64,000 nt of DNA from Sphingomonas sp. OV641 (GTDB lineage Bacteria > Pseudomonadota > Alphaproteobacteria > Sphingomonadales > Sphingomonadaceae): the NCBI RefSeq assembly GCF_900109205.1, contig NZ_FNZB01000003.1, forward strand, positions 186,001 through 250,000, in the 5' to 3' direction. The notes below the pieces were generated by a model. The model had not been told where the DNA came from. It saw only the letters and a program-made list of their open reading frames with translations, and did not search any database. This document shows, in pieces, positions 44,097-55,589 of the stretch (positions within the stretch are counted from its first letter, which is position 1; every line of letters starts with the position of its first letter). A program made the position numbers and the translations under genes.

Positions 44097-46241
44097 CTAC
44101 AGGATGATGCGGGCGGCGATGTCGTCCGGGATAGTGGCGTAGAAAAGCAGGGTCAGATCCGACTGACCGTCGCCGTTCACATCGGCCCGGATCTGCCCAT
44201 GGGAATCCATTGGCTGAGTAATGACGAGTTCACCGGCCGCGCCGGTGAAGGCATCGACGATACGGAAGGCCTGATCGCCTGCCACACTGGCATCGGCATC
44301 GATGGCCGACACATCGATCCGGTCCTCGCCGAGGCCGAAATCCATGATCCAGTCGCCCGTGCCGATCGCATCATAGACGAACAGGTCAGCGCCGGCCCCG
44401 CCCTCCAACGTGTCAAGACCGCCGCGACCGATCAGGACATCATCGCCGTCCCGGCCACGCAGGTAATTGCCGTCTGTGCTGTCGCTGCCGATCAGCTTGT
44501 CATCATGCGCGGAGCCGAAGAGGAACTCGAAGTCCCAGATCGTGTCCATGCCGGCGCCGCCGGTATCCTGCGCCGCGCCGTTCACGGACAGGTCAACGCG
44601 AACGCCGGCCGCCGCGTGACCATAATCGAGTGTATCGGTGCCAGCGCCGCCGCGCATGCGATCACTGCCGCCCGCGCCCTCGATCGTGTCGTCGCCGTCG
44701 CCGCCGATGAGCAGATCGTCAAATTGGGAGCCGCGAAGTCCCCTGATCTGATCAAGCGTATCGATCCCCGCGCCGAGCGTGTTCTGCGCGCCGCTGACGG
44801 CGAGGCTGACGCGAACCCAGCGGGCCGCATGTTCGTAGCTCGCTAGCCCGGTCCCGTAGGTGCCGGTGAGCAGGTCGTCGCCAAGACCGCCTTCCAGTTC
44901 ACCCCGCCCGGTCAGATGGTTGTCGCCGGCATTGCCCCGCACGACCCAGGAAGAGGGGGCGAATGCGTCAATGTCGGCCCGACCGCTCAGCTCGACCTGG
45001 CCCACGCCGCTTGAGCCCCCGCCTTCCGAATAGCTGACGCTGCTGATGACCCGGTCCGCCTCTTCGGCATCCATGATCCGATCGCCGGCATTGTTGAGGA
45101 TGAACGTGTCCGCCCCTTCGCCGCCGTAGTAAGTGTCGGGGCCGCGGCCGCCGTCCAGCACGTCATCCCCGGCCAGGCCGTATAGCGTGTCCTTGCCGTC
45201 TGTGGGCGTGCGCCCGTAGCGATCGGCCTGCCCGGGCCCGATCCAATCGGCGCCGTCGGTGCCGACACGATAAGCGACCAGCAGATCGGCCATCGAAACG
45301 GCGGTCTTGCCGAACTGCACCGTTTCCACGCCGGCGAGATGATATTCCTCATCATAGGAGCCGAAGTCGCGGTAGAGGACCGTACGACCCTCCGACGTGA
45401 GGAATACCTTGTAGCTGCCGCGACTGCCGAGCACCTGAACCAGATCCTGGCCATCCCCGCCGTCCACGTCCTTGAAGCCGGAATAGCCCTTCGCCCGCAG
45501 ATCGATCACGTCGTCGCCCGCGCCGCCGAGCAGCGTGTCGCGCCCCAGGCCGGAAACCAGGCGATCATTGCCGTCGCCGCCCTGCAAACGATCGGCGAAG
45601 TCGCTGCCGAACAGCTGATCATCGCCAGCGCCGCCTGCGAGGCGATAGGAGCCGCCAACGATCACGTCGCCGCCGGAGGAGCCGTTGCCGGGTGCGCTGC
45701 CCAGCGCGCGGCCGTCGATCACGTCATTGCCGTCGCCGCCATCGACATGATCGCCCAGCGTCGCGCCCGTTGCGAGATTTCCGAGGCGCACGACATCGTC
45801 AAAGGCGCTGCCAAAGATCGAGCCGACCCGCTCGAAACCGGCGATGCGACCGGTGCCGAGGCGCGCGGACCCACCTGACGATTGAGTGGCGAAGTTGAGC
45901 GTCACGCCCTGATCCGCGGCTGTCAGATCAAGAAACAACGTGTCGACGCCCTCTCCGCCAAGCAGAATGTCGTTATAGCCGCCACCGATGACGTCATCGC
46001 CGATGCCGCCGTCCACGCGATCCTGATCCGCGGCGGCATCGAACCGCGCCGGGAGAAAGGCACCGAAGAAATCGACCAGCGCCATGCCGCTGGTGAGAAT
46101 GTCGGTTCCCGATCCGCCGTAGATTCGATCGGCGCCCAACCCGCCGAACAGTCGATCATTGCCGTCTTCGCCGTTGATTACGTCAATGTCGTCAGTGCCC
46201 GAATAATAATCGGCCGCCGAAGTACCGCTGAACAATGCCAT
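44097..46241 (-). CDS. RTX (hemolysin-type calcium-binding repeat) protein
   Basis: The 714-aa acidic protein consists of many GGxGxDxUx nonapeptides (such as GGLGADRIY, GGAGDDVID, GGEGADTFI, GGDGDDTIE). They form calcium-binding parallel beta-rolls separated by short linkers and repeated segments of AAGVRVDLS type. The C-terminal part (VYDAIGTGDWIMDFGLGEDRIDVSAID) looks like the serralysin C-terminal domain, a usual type I secretion signal region. No enzymatic domain is seen. There is no signal peptide. Type I secretion genes (ABC, membrane fusion protein) are not in the window. It could be a structural or surface protein. Confidence 0.85.
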   Translation of the reverse strand: MALFSGTSAADYYSGTDDIDVINGEDGNDRLFGGLGADRIYGGSGTDILTSGMALVDFFGAFLPARFDAAADQDRVDGGIGDDVIGGGYNDILLGGEGVDTLFLDLTAADQGVTLNFATQSSGGSARLGTGRIAGFERVGSIFGSAFDDVVRLGNLATGATLGDHVDGGDGNDVIDGRALGSAPGNGSSGGDVIVGGSYRLAGGAGDDQLFGSDFADRLQGGDGNDRLVSGLGRDTLLGGAGDDVIDLRAKGYSGFKDVDGGDGQDLVQVLGSRGSYKVFLTSEGRTVLYRDFGSYDEEYHLAGVETVQFGKTAVSMADLLVAYRVGTDGADWIGPGQADRYGRTPTDGKDTLYGLAGDDVLDGGRGPDTYYGGEGADTFILNNAGDRIMDAEEADRVISSVSYSEGGGSSGVGQVELSGRADIDAFAPSSWVVRGNAGDNHLTGRGELEGGLGDDLLTGTYGTGLASYEHAARWVRVSLAVSGAQNTLGAGIDTLDQIRGLRGSQFDDLLIGGDGDDTIEGAGGSDRMRGGAGTDTLDYGHAAAGVRVDLSVNGAAQDTGGAGMDTIWDFEFLFGSAHDDKLIGSDSTDGNYLRGRDGDDVLIGRGGLDTLEGGAGADLFVYDAIGTGDWIMDFGLGEDRIDVSAIDADASVAGDQAFRIVDAFTGAAGELVITQPMDSHGQIRADVNGDGQSDLTLLFYATIPDDIAARIIL

Positions 46242-46444
46242 GCTGATCCGCCCCCAAGATTATCGATGCGTTGCCGAAATGCCGTGGAGCGTCAAGGCGT
46301 TGAACTGCTGATCACAGATGGGGCACCGCCCAGCGACGGGACAGGGAACGGCCTTGGCAGCGCGGCGCTATTTTGCTGAAGCGATGCCCAATGGGACCCG
46401 GTGACAGCGGCCGGCGTTCTTCTGTCGCCAACAAGAGGATCAAG

Positions 46445-46702
46445 ATGACGCAGACGCCCCCGGTGCCGCCCGCCAATACCTCGCCTTATCCAATCCAGGA
46501 GCCGCCGCACCCGCCAAGCCCGCCTGCGCCACCGCAGAAGTCGGAGGAGGAATGGGCCGAGCCGCGGCGTGGATGGTCCGTGGGACGGATCGTGGGAGCG
46601 GCGGCCGGCGTCGGTGCGATCGCGATCGGCGTCGCGGCCGTGCTGTTTCCGCGCGATGGCAAGCCCCAGCCGCCGGCGAAGAAAAAGAAACGCAAGAACT
46701 GA
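46445..46702 (+). CDS. Small proline-rich membrane protein
   Basis: The 85-aa protein has a proline-rich N-terminus (TPPVPPANTSPYPIQEPPHPPSPPAPP), one membrane helix (about 50-68, VGRIVGAAAGVGAIAIGVAAVLF) and a very basic tail (KKKKRKN). Positively charged residues on the C-terminal side suggest N-out/C-in topology. AAGAGGA lies seven bases before the ATG. No family was recognised; it precedes ptsP by 70 bp. Confidence 0.65.
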   Translation: MTQTPPVPPANTSPYPIQEPPHPPSPPAPPQKSEEEWAEPRRGWSVGRIVGAAAGVGAIAIGVAAVLFPRDGKPQPPAKKKKRKN

Positions 46703-46772
46703 CATTTCGCTGCAATGCCGCGCAACAAAATGTTGCGTGGCACCCAGCCTGTTCGCCTGCTAGCGACACCTG

Positions 46773-49043
46773 ATGCTGTCCGCTGCCGCCTCTGCCCGCG
46801 AAATACTGGTCAACCTTCACGATGTCATGGCGGCCCGCTCCAATGCGCAAGCCAAGCTGAACCAGGTGGTCGAGATCATCGGCGAGGCGCTGAACAGCGA
46901 AGTCTGTTCTATATACCTGCTGCGGGAAGGCGTGCTGGAACTGTTCGCGACGCGCGGGCTTTCGGCGGACGCGGTTCATGTCACCAAGCTTGCCATGGGC
47001 GAGGGGCTAGTCGGCACCATTGCCGAGAATGGCGAAGTGCTGAACCTGGATGAGGCCGCGAGCCACCCGGATTTCGCCTATAAGCCCGAGACGGGCGAGG
47101 ATCGGTTCCATAGTTTTGCCGGCGTGCCGATCATCCGGCGCGAGCGTTCGGTGGGCGTTCTGGCAGTGCAGCATGCCGATCCGCGCCGTTATGCCGATAT
47201 CGAGATCGAGGCGTTGCAGACCGTGGCGATGGTGCTCAGCGAGCTGATCGCCAATGCCGGGCTGATCGACCCTGCAGGGCCGCGCAATCGACCGCAGCAG
47301 CCCACCGCCAGCATCCGCCTGACCGGGCAGAAGCTGGTGGAGGGCATGGCGGCAGGTGCCGCGGTGTTCCACCAGCCACGCATTCATATCGAACATACGG
47401 TGGCCGAGGACACGGAAGCCGAGCGGCACCGCGTCTATGCCGCATTCGACAAGATGCGCGAGCAGATCGACCGCATGACTCGAGAGGCGGAGTTCGGCGT
47501 CGGCGGCGAGCATGAGGAAGTGCTCGAGACCTACAAGATGTTCGCCTATGACGAGGGTTGGGCGCGCCGCATCAACGAGGCGATCGACAGCGGGCTGACC
47601 GCGGAAGCGGCGATCGAGCGGGTGCAGCAGCGCACGCGCCAGCGGATGCGGCAGATCGACGACCCGCTGCTGGCCGACCGGATGCACGACCTGGAGGACC
47701 TGTCCAACCGGCTGCTGCGCATCGTTTCCGGGCAGATGGGCACGGCGGCGCAGCTTGGCCTGAGGCAGGACACGATCCTGATCGCGCGCAACCTGGGGCC
47801 GGCGGAACTGCTGGAATATGATCGCCGGCGGCTGAAGGGCGTGATCCTGGAGGAAGGATCGCTGACCGCGCATGTCACCATCGTGGCGCGCGCCATGGGC
47901 GTGCCGGTGCTGGGCCGGGTGCGCGACGTGCGCCGGCAGATCGCCGAGGGCGACATGCTGCTGCTGGACGTGGGCGAGGGATCGGTGGTGGTGCGCCCGT
48001 CCAGCTCGATGGAAGAAGCGTTCGAGGCCAAGCTGGCGCTGAGGCAGAAGCGTCGAGCCGCCTATGCGCGGCTGCGCGATGTCGCGCCGGAAACGAAGGA
48101 CGGCCATCGTGTGACCGTGATGGTCAATGCCGGCCTGCGCGATGACGTGGCGGCACTGGACGTGACCGGCGCGGACGGCATCGGCCTGTTCCGCACCGAA
48201 TTCCAGTTCCTCGTGTCGGCAACGTTGCCGCAGCGCGAGCGCCAGCAGCGGCTGTACCGCGAAGTGCTGGACGTCGCCGGCGACCGGCCGGTGATTTTTC
48301 GCACGGTGGATATCGGCGGGGATAAGGCGCTGCCCTACCTGGCGCAGCATGACGGCGACGAGGAAAACCCGGCCATGGGCTGGCGCGCGCTGAGGCTGGC
48401 GCTGGAGCGCAACGGGTTGATGAAGGCGCAAGCCCGTGCCCTGCTGGATGCCGCGGCGGGGCGCACGCTGAACGTGATGTTCCCGATGGTCAGCGAGGCG
48501 TGGGAGTTTGCCGAAGCGCGGGCGCTGTTCGAGCAGCAGCGCACCTGGTTGGACTCGCGCAATCGGCGGATGCCGATCGAGATCCGATATGGCGCCATGC
48601 TGGAGGTGCCGAGCCTCGCCTATCAGCTGGACCTGTTGCTGCCGCAGGTGGATTTCCTGTCGATCGGCACCAATGATCTGACCCAGTTCCTGTTCGCCGC
48701 CGACCGCGCCAATCCGAAGCTGGCGGAGCGGTACGACTGGCTTTCGGCGTCCATCCTGCGCTTCATCGCCAGCGTGCTGGAGCCGTCGCGGGCGGCAGGC
48801 GTGCCGGTGGCGATCTGTGGCGAGATGGGCGGACGGCCGCTCGAGGCGCTGGCGCTGATCGGCATCGGTATCGATCGGCTGTCGATCACGCCGGCGGCGG
48901 TGGGGCCGATCAAGGCCATGGTGCAATCGCTGAACTATGCGGCAGTACGCGCGGAAATGTCCCGACTCCTGGCCGATCCCCCCCGCGACATGCGTGCGGC
49001 ACTGGGCACATGGGCGCAGACGAATGGGGTGGAGCTGGGATGA
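46773..49043 (+). CDS. ptsP: PTS-Ntr enzyme I (PtsP)
   Basis: The 756-aa protein has an N-terminal GAF domain (about 15-155) and the enzyme I part: N-terminal helical domain, phospho-histidine domain with TAHVTIVARAMGVPVLG (His about 367), and the C-terminal PEP-binding barrel with RTEFQFL and VAICGEMGG (catalytic Cys about 682). It is the first enzyme of the nitrogen phosphotransferase relay and starts phosphate transfer to NPr and EIIA-Ntr. Those genes (ptsO, ptsN) are not in the window. Catalytic histidine and cysteine are present. Confidence 0.93.
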   Translation: MLSAAASAREILVNLHDVMAARSNAQAKLNQVVEIIGEALNSEVCSIYLLREGVLELFATRGLSADAVHVTKLAMGEGLVGTIAENGEVLNLDEAASHPDFAYKPETGEDRFHSFAGVPIIRRERSVGVLAVQHADPRRYADIEIEALQTVAMVLSELIANAGLIDPAGPRNRPQQPTASIRLTGQKLVEGMAAGAAVFHQPRIHIEHTVAEDTEAERHRVYAAFDKMREQIDRMTREAEFGVGGEHEEVLETYKMFAYDEGWARRINEAIDSGLTAEAAIERVQQRTRQRMRQIDDPLLADRMHDLEDLSNRLLRIVSGQMGTAAQLGLRQDTILIARNLGPAELLEYDRRRLKGVILEEGSLTAHVTIVARAMGVPVLGRVRDVRRQIAEGDMLLLDVGEGSVVVRPSSSMEEAFEAKLALRQKRRAAYARLRDVAPETKDGHRVTVMVNAGLRDDVAALDVTGADGIGLFRTEFQFLVSATLPQRERQQRLYREVLDVAGDRPVIFRTVDIGGDKALPYLAQHDGDEENPAMGWRALRLALERNGLMKAQARALLDAAAGRTLNVMFPMVSEAWEFAEARALFEQQRTWLDSRNRRMPIEIRYGAMLEVPSLAYQLDLLLPQVDFLSIGTNDLTQFLFAADRANPKLAERYDWLSASILRFIASVLEPSRAAGVPVAICGEMGGRPLEALALIGIGIDRLSITPAAVGPIKAMVQSLNYAAVRAEMSRLLADPPRDMRAALGTWAQTNGVELG

Positions 49044-49178
49044 GGACCGGCGACGCCCCGGCAAAGCGAGGGGCGTCGCGGACCAAAAGCGGTGTGGCTC
49101 GATTGACACAGATGGCTCGCTCTGGGAGACGTGCCACCGAGGGCGGACGGGGTCGGTTCGCCCGAAGCGGAGAAGCGA

Positions 49179-50063
49179 ATGACTGAGGCCGAGCGCGGCG
49201 ACAACGCGACGCTCTTCCCGCAACCTGTTGGCGAGAGGCTGCGCGCCGCGCGCGAGCGACACGGCATGTCGCTGGCCGAGATCGGCGCTCGCACCCGCGT
49301 GCCGCTGCGTCATCTGGAGGCGATCGAGGCGTCCAATTACGGCGCCCTGCCGTCGCCCACCTATGCCGTCGGGTTCGTGCGCGCTTATGCGCGTGCGGTC
49401 GGCGAGGACGAGGTGACGCTGGCGCGGGATGTGCGCGCCGAGGCGAATGACGCGCCGCGCGTGACGCCCAAATACCAGCCCTATGAGGTTGCCGATCCGA
49501 CGCGTGTGCCCAGCCGCGGGCTGGTGATCGCGGCCGCCGGCGTCGCGCTGGCGATCGTGGTGCTCGCCGTCCTCTGGCTCGGCAGCAGCCTGTTCCGCGG
49601 CGGTGACGGAACCCCGGCGCCGGCAGCGCCGTCCGTGGCGGTAGCGGTGCCGGCGGCACAGCCGACAGCTGCGCCCAAGGCAGCGCCGCAGGTGACGTTG
49701 ACGGCGACGGACGAAGTGTGGCTGCGTGTCTATGACGCAGCGGACAAGACGCTTTACATCGGCACCATGAAGGCGGGTGAGCGGTTCGACGTGCCCGCCG
49801 ATGCGAACGATCCGATGATCAACGTGGGGCGGCCGGACAAGCTGCGCGTGACGCTGAACGGATCGGTGCTGCCGCCGCTGGGCGATGGCCGGCGTGCGAT
49901 CAAGGACGTGCGGGTGAGCGCCGACGCGCTGAGCGCGCGGGCTGGCGGCCAGGCCGCGCCTGCCGCTGCTTCTCCTGCCGCTGCCGCGCCCGGCACCACG
50001 CCTGCGGCTGCGTCATCCGTTCCGCCTGCGTTTGCCGGGGAATCGACAGCTCCGGTGCGCTGA
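49179..50063 (+). CDS. RodZ-like HTH membrane protein
   Basis: The 294-aa protein has an N-terminal HTH_25 domain (GERLRAARERHGMSLAEIGARTRVPLRHLEAIEA; about 18-80), one membrane helix (about 111-131) and a periplasmic DUF4115-like domain (VTLTATDEVWLRVYDAADKTLYIGTMKAGERFDVP) with a proline/alanine-rich tail. This is the architecture of RodZ, which links MreB to the cell wall elongation machinery. The ATG at 49179 lies after CGGAGAAGCG. It precedes cpoB by 81 bp. Confidence 0.85.
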   Translation: MTEAERGDNATLFPQPVGERLRAARERHGMSLAEIGARTRVPLRHLEAIEASNYGALPSPTYAVGFVRAYARAVGEDEVTLARDVRAEANDAPRVTPKYQPYEVADPTRVPSRGLVIAAAGVALAIVVLAVLWLGSSLFRGGDGTPAPAAPSVAVAVPAAQPTAAPKAAPQVTLTATDEVWLRVYDAADKTLYIGTMKAGERFDVPADANDPMINVGRPDKLRVTLNGSVLPPLGDGRRAIKDVRVSADALSARAGGQAAPAAASPAAAAPGTTPAAASSVPPAFAGESTAPVR

Positions 50064-50144
50064 TCGCTGGCCCTTCAGGCTGGCGACAGGCGGGAAGGTG
50101 CAGCTATAGCATGGTTGTTAACCCAATCCGGGGGCTGTTGATCA

Positions 50145-51059
50145 ATGCGTAGGTTCCTCATTGCCGTGATTCTCGCCGGGGCGGCGACGCCTGCTGTTGC
50201 ACAGTCCGGGCTGGAGGGCCGCGTCGGCAAGCTGGAAAGCGAGATGCGCGCGGTGCAACGCAAGGTCTTTCCAGGCGGCGCGGGAGCTTATGTCGAGCCG
50301 CAAGTGCGCGCCGCCCCCCAAACGCCGGAAGAGATTGGCGCGCCCGCGTCTAGCGCGATTTATGACCTGACGCAGCGCGTGTCGTCGCTTGAATCCCAGA
50401 TCGCGTCGATGACGGGGCAGATCGAGCAGACGCAATATCGCATGCGTCAGCTGGAGGATCAGTTCGCCGCCTACAAAAAGGCGACCGACGCGCGCCTGGG
50501 CAGCGGTGAGACGCCGGCGGTGGGGAGTGATCTGGGCGCTGGCGAAGGTGGCCCGGTGGTTCCGCCACCGCCGCGCGCCGTCGCGACCCGGCCGGCCCCT
50601 GCTTCCGCCGCAGCCGCCCCGGGCGGGCGCGCGGCGCAGGTTGCGGCCGTGGTCAGGCCGGCGACGGGCCAGCCTGACGAGGACGAATATCTCTACGGTT
50701 ACCGTTTGTGGGACGCCAAATTGTACCCGGAGGCGGCCGAGCAGCTGAAGAAGGTGGTGGCGACATATCCCAAGTCGCGGCGCGCGAGCTTTGCGCAGAA
50801 CCTGCTTGGGCGGGCGTACCTCGACGATGGCAAGCCAAGCCTCGCGTCCATCGCTTTCTACGACAATTACAAGAAGATGCCGGACGGTGAGCGGGCCGCC
50901 GACAGCCTGTATTATCTTGGTCAGTCGCTGATGAAGCTGAACAAGCCGGCCGATGCCTGCAAGGTCTATGGCGAGTTGCTTGACGTCTATGGCGACAAGA
51001 TCGGCCAGGGCATGAAGGACGACGTCGCGCGGGCGCGCACCTCCGCCAAGTGCAAGTAA
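50145..51059 (+). CDS. cpoB: Tol-Pal system periplasmic protein CpoB (YbgF)
   Basis: The 304-aa precursor has a signal peptide (about 1-20, ending AVAQ), an N-terminal trimeric coiled-coil (ASSAIYDLTQRVSSLESQIASMTGQIEQTQYRMRQLED), a proline/alanine-rich linker and C-terminal TPR repeats (LWDAKLYPEAAEQLKKVVATYPKSRRASFAQNLLGRAYLDDGKPSLA). CpoB coordinates peptidoglycan synthesis with Tol-Pal-driven outer-membrane constriction. The Tol and pal genes are not in the window. tilS follows by 4 bp. Confidence 0.92.
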   Translation: MRRFLIAVILAGAATPAVAQSGLEGRVGKLESEMRAVQRKVFPGGAGAYVEPQVRAAPQTPEEIGAPASSAIYDLTQRVSSLESQIASMTGQIEQTQYRMRQLEDQFAAYKKATDARLGSGETPAVGSDLGAGEGGPVVPPPPRAVATRPAPASAAAAPGGRAAQVAAVVRPATGQPDEDEYLYGYRLWDAKLYPEAAEQLKKVVATYPKSRRASFAQNLLGRAYLDDGKPSLASIAFYDNYKKMPDGERAADSLYYLGQSLMKLNKPADACKVYGELLDVYGDKIGQGMKDDVARARTSAKCK

Positions 51060-51063
51060 GGGC

Positions 51064-52047
51064 GTGGCCGAGCCGGCCGATGTTGCGCGTTTCCGGCGCG
51101 ACCTGATCGCGCTGACCCGCGAGGCGCCGTCACGCGAGCGGCCGATCGCGGTTGCGGTTTCCGGCGGTCCTGACAGCATGGCACTGCTGGCGCTGGCAGC
51201 CGCGGCGTTTCCCGACGCGGTGATCGCCGCCACCGTGGACCACGGGCTGCGCGAGGCCGCCGCAGAAGAAGCACGGATGGTAGCGCGGGAAGCCGAGACG
51301 CTTGGCGTGCCGCATGCCGTGCTGACGGTCGCCGGGCCGATCGCAGGGGCGAGCCTGCAGGCGCGGGCGCGTGACGCGCGCTACGCCCTGCTCGCCGACT
51401 GGGCCGAGCAAAGCCGCGCCATGGCAGTGGCGACCGCCCATCATGCCGATGATCAGGCGGAGACGTTCTTGATGCGCGCCTCCCGCGGATCGGGCGTGTC
51501 GGGTCTCGCGTCGATCCGGGCGACCACCGTGGTGGCGGGCGCGCCGGTGGTGCGCCCGCTGCTTGCCTGGCGCAGGGCGGCGTTGCGCGCCATCGTGCGG
51601 CGGGCCGGGCTGCCTTTCGTGAATGATCCGGCGAACAGCGATCCGCGCCACGACCGGACACGATTTCGCCAGTTGCTGGATGGCAACGAATGGCTTGATC
51701 CACCGGCGCTGGCGCGGACGGCGGCGGCCGTCGCGGAGGCGGAGCGCGATCTGGTGGAAATCGCACTGCTGCTGTGGCGCGAGCGGGTGGAGATGACCGG
51801 CGACAGCGTGACCCTAGATCCCGCCGGCCTGCCACGCGATCCGCTGCGCCGCATGGTGCGACGCGCGATCGCGACCGTCCGCGCCGCGCATGACATCGTC
51901 TCCCCGGCCTTTGACGAATCGGCGAATATCGAGCCGCTGCTGGACACCCTGTTGGCCGGGCGACGGGCGACGCACGGGGGCGTGCTGGCCAGTCCGCGAC
52001 GCGGCCGCTGGCACTTCAAGGTTGCGCCGTCGCGTCGATCACTCTGA
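51064..52047 (+). CDS. tilS: tRNA(Ile)-lysidine synthase
   Basis: The 327-aa protein has the ATP-pyrophosphatase P-loop SGGPDS (residues 33-38), and HHADDQAETFLMRASRGSG with the LNDP-type FVNDPANSDPRHDRTRFR. It converts the wobble cytidine of tRNA-Ile(CAU) to lysidine, so isoleucine codon AUA is read properly. The C-terminal extensions of E. coli TilS are reduced. The start is a GTG at 51064, 4 bases after the cpoB stop. It is upstream of ftsH, a frequent association. Confidence 0.92.
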   Translation: MAEPADVARFRRDLIALTREAPSRERPIAVAVSGGPDSMALLALAAAAFPDAVIAATVDHGLREAAAEEARMVAREAETLGVPHAVLTVAGPIAGASLQARARDARYALLADWAEQSRAMAVATAHHADDQAETFLMRASRGSGVSGLASIRATTVVAGAPVVRPLLAWRRAALRAIVRRAGLPFVNDPANSDPRHDRTRFRQLLDGNEWLDPPALARTAAAVAEAERDLVEIALLLWRERVEMTGDSVTLDPAGLPRDPLRRMVRRAIATVRAAHDIVSPAFDESANIEPLLDTLLAGRRATHGGVLASPRRGRWHFKVAPSRRSL

Positions 52048-52072
52048 GCGACGAAAATCGGCGGCCGTTCCG

Positions 52073-52100
52073 TTGCGATTAACGTCAGCTAGCCTACATT
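52073..52100 (+). promoter_or_regulatory. Candidate promoter of ftsH
   Basis: TTGCGA (52073-52078) and TACATT (52095-52100) are separated by 16 nt. The predicted start of transcription lies near 52107, before the ATG at 52122 but after an in-frame GTG at 52101, which supports the ATG as the start codon. Confidence 0.45.
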
Positions 52101-52121
52101 GTGGCTGTTGAAAGGTATCGC

Positions 52122-54086
<1,965 letters not shown>

Positions 54087-54114
54087 ACCCCCTTACACAT
54101 TGGTAGGTCTGCAA

Positions 54115-54153
54115 AGCGGGATCCCGACGTAAAGTCGGGGTCCCGCTCTTGTT
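54115..54153 (+). terminator. Terminator of ftsH
   Basis: A 14-bp stem with one wobble pair (54115-54128 with 54134-54147, loop gtaaa) is followed by cttgttt. The sequence is also similar to other palindromes in the window. Confidence 0.75.
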
Positions 54154-54413
54154 TGTGACGGGCCCGTCTGGACCTTGGGTCGACATAGTCGGCTTAGTGG
54201 TGGCCGCGGTTTCCCGAAGCGTGATGCCCTCACCAGCCGTCCAGCCTTAGGCCTTGGTCGTCGATCGTGATGCTTGTCATGTCGAAGGACAAGCTGTCGC
54301 CCGTGCCGCCGGATGGCTACGATAGCCTGCGGCTACCGTTCAGGCTTGCCTTCTTGAGCCCGGTTTTCACGTCCCGTGCGTTCAAGCCGCCGGTCAGGTG
54401 AGCCGTGACTTGC
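54154..54413. other. Gene-free stretch after ftsH
   Basis: This 260-bp segment between the ftsH terminator and the convergent DUF3667 gene contains no coding sequence, RNA gene or repeat that I can support. Confidence 0.4.
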
Positions 54414-55523
54414 TCAGGCAAGGCCGAGGTACAGGAGGATCAGGGCGAAGGCGGGGATGATGGCGCTGTGGATCAGCGTGACCAACAGCCCGGTACGGAT
54501 CAGCGCGCTGGTGCGCCCGAGCATGTAGGTGCCCTTCAACTGGCGATAGATGTGGAACGGCGGGATGATCAGCGCCGCGGTGATCACGACCAAGATCGGC
54601 AGACCCAGCGCGTGCAACACCGCCAGAACGATCGTCAGCAGCGACATGAAGGTCAGCGAATAGGTGGTGAACACCGCGTGATCGTAGAGCCCGAAGCGCC
54701 GGTTGAACGGGAACAGCAGCCACAGGAACGGGATCGAGATTGGAATCAGCGCCCAGCTATATTTGTACGCTGAGGTCTTGAGCTTGTAGAGCAGGAGCTT
54801 CGGGTTCTCCTTGGCCTGCCGGAACTTGGCATCGAGCCAGTTGGTGCTGCTCGCGGACGGCGCGCCGGCCACGTCGAAGGTAGAGGGCACGGGCAGCATC
54901 CGTTCGGCCTCCGCGAGATCGGATCGCGCCTTGCTCGCGACCGTTAGTCGCTTCTCCAGCCGTGTGATGCGTTTGGCGTCTGGGTCCGGATCGCGGCGTT
55001 CTTCCGCCAGTTCGCGGGTGTAATTGGCCACCTGCGCATCGGCGCGAACCCGTTCCTCGGTCAACTTCGCGCGCGCTTCGGCCATGCCGCCGGTGATGCC
55101 CGACTTGAGGAAATCCCCATCGCCGAAGCCCCAGCCGGGCAGGTTTGCGACGATCGCGAACATCAGAAAGACGGTGAACAGGAAGATGGCGAGCGGCGAA
55201 ACGAAGCGGGCGCGCTCGCCATCGATGTAGCGGCGCGTGAGGTCGCCGGGGCGCGTCACCAGCATGGGGAAGGTGCGCCAGGCCTTGCCCTCGAAATGGA
55301 ATACCGCGTGGCCAATATCGTGCAGGATCGCGCCGGCCGTGCCATGCACATGGCCGGCCTGGCCGCAGGCATGACAATGCGAGCCGATCAGTTGCGTGCC
55401 GCAATTGAGGCAAGCGGTGGGATGATCGTGCGCGGCATGAGTCTCACCCGCGCCCTTCTCGGCCGCGCGGCCGAACAGCCCGCCCGTGACAATATCGGCG
55501 CTCGCCTCGATTCCGTCCGCCAT
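54414..55523 (-). CDS. DUF3667 zinc-ribbon membrane protein
   Basis: The 369-aa protein has an N-terminal CxxC zinc ribbon (ACLNCGTQLIGSHCHACGQ, two CxxC-like pairs), followed by DIGHAVFHFEGKAWRTFPMLVTRPGDLTRRYIDGER, the DUF3667 hallmark. Several membrane helices (about 105-125 and 230-365) and a soluble coiled-coil loop (RAKLTEERVRADAQVANYTRELAEERR) are also present. Function is unknown. The ATG at 55523 was chosen because GGAGG precedes it by six bases; an upstream GTG is less supported. Confidence 0.85.
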   Translation of the reverse strand: MADGIEASADIVTGGLFGRAAEKGAGETHAAHDHPTACLNCGTQLIGSHCHACGQAGHVHGTAGAILHDIGHAVFHFEGKAWRTFPMLVTRPGDLTRRYIDGERARFVSPLAIFLFTVFLMFAIVANLPGWGFGDGDFLKSGITGGMAEARAKLTEERVRADAQVANYTRELAEERRDPDPDAKRITRLEKRLTVASKARSDLAEAERMLPVPSTFDVAGAPSASSTNWLDAKFRQAKENPKLLLYKLKTSAYKYSWALIPISIPFLWLLFPFNRRFGLYDHAVFTTYSLTFMSLLTIVLAVLHALGLPILVVITAALIIPPFHIYRQLKGTYMLGRTSALIRTGLLVTLIHSAIIPAFALILLYLGLA

Positions 55524-55589
55524 TCCGCCCTCCGCCACGGAGCATAGGAGCGTCGCATTTCACGTGGCAAGACGTGTTCGGCGCACCGT

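Noticed and set aside
44097..46241. Regular nucleotide repeats as a CRISPR array or tandem-repeat element
   Set aside because: The periodicity comes from 9-residue calcium-binding repeats in an intact reading frame; there are no spacers or constant direct repeats.
47007..49313. A 768-codon open frame on the minus strand
   Set aside because: It is antisense to ptsP, has no recognisable motif, and is rich in Arg, His and Gln. The plus-strand gene carries all conserved enzyme I motifs.
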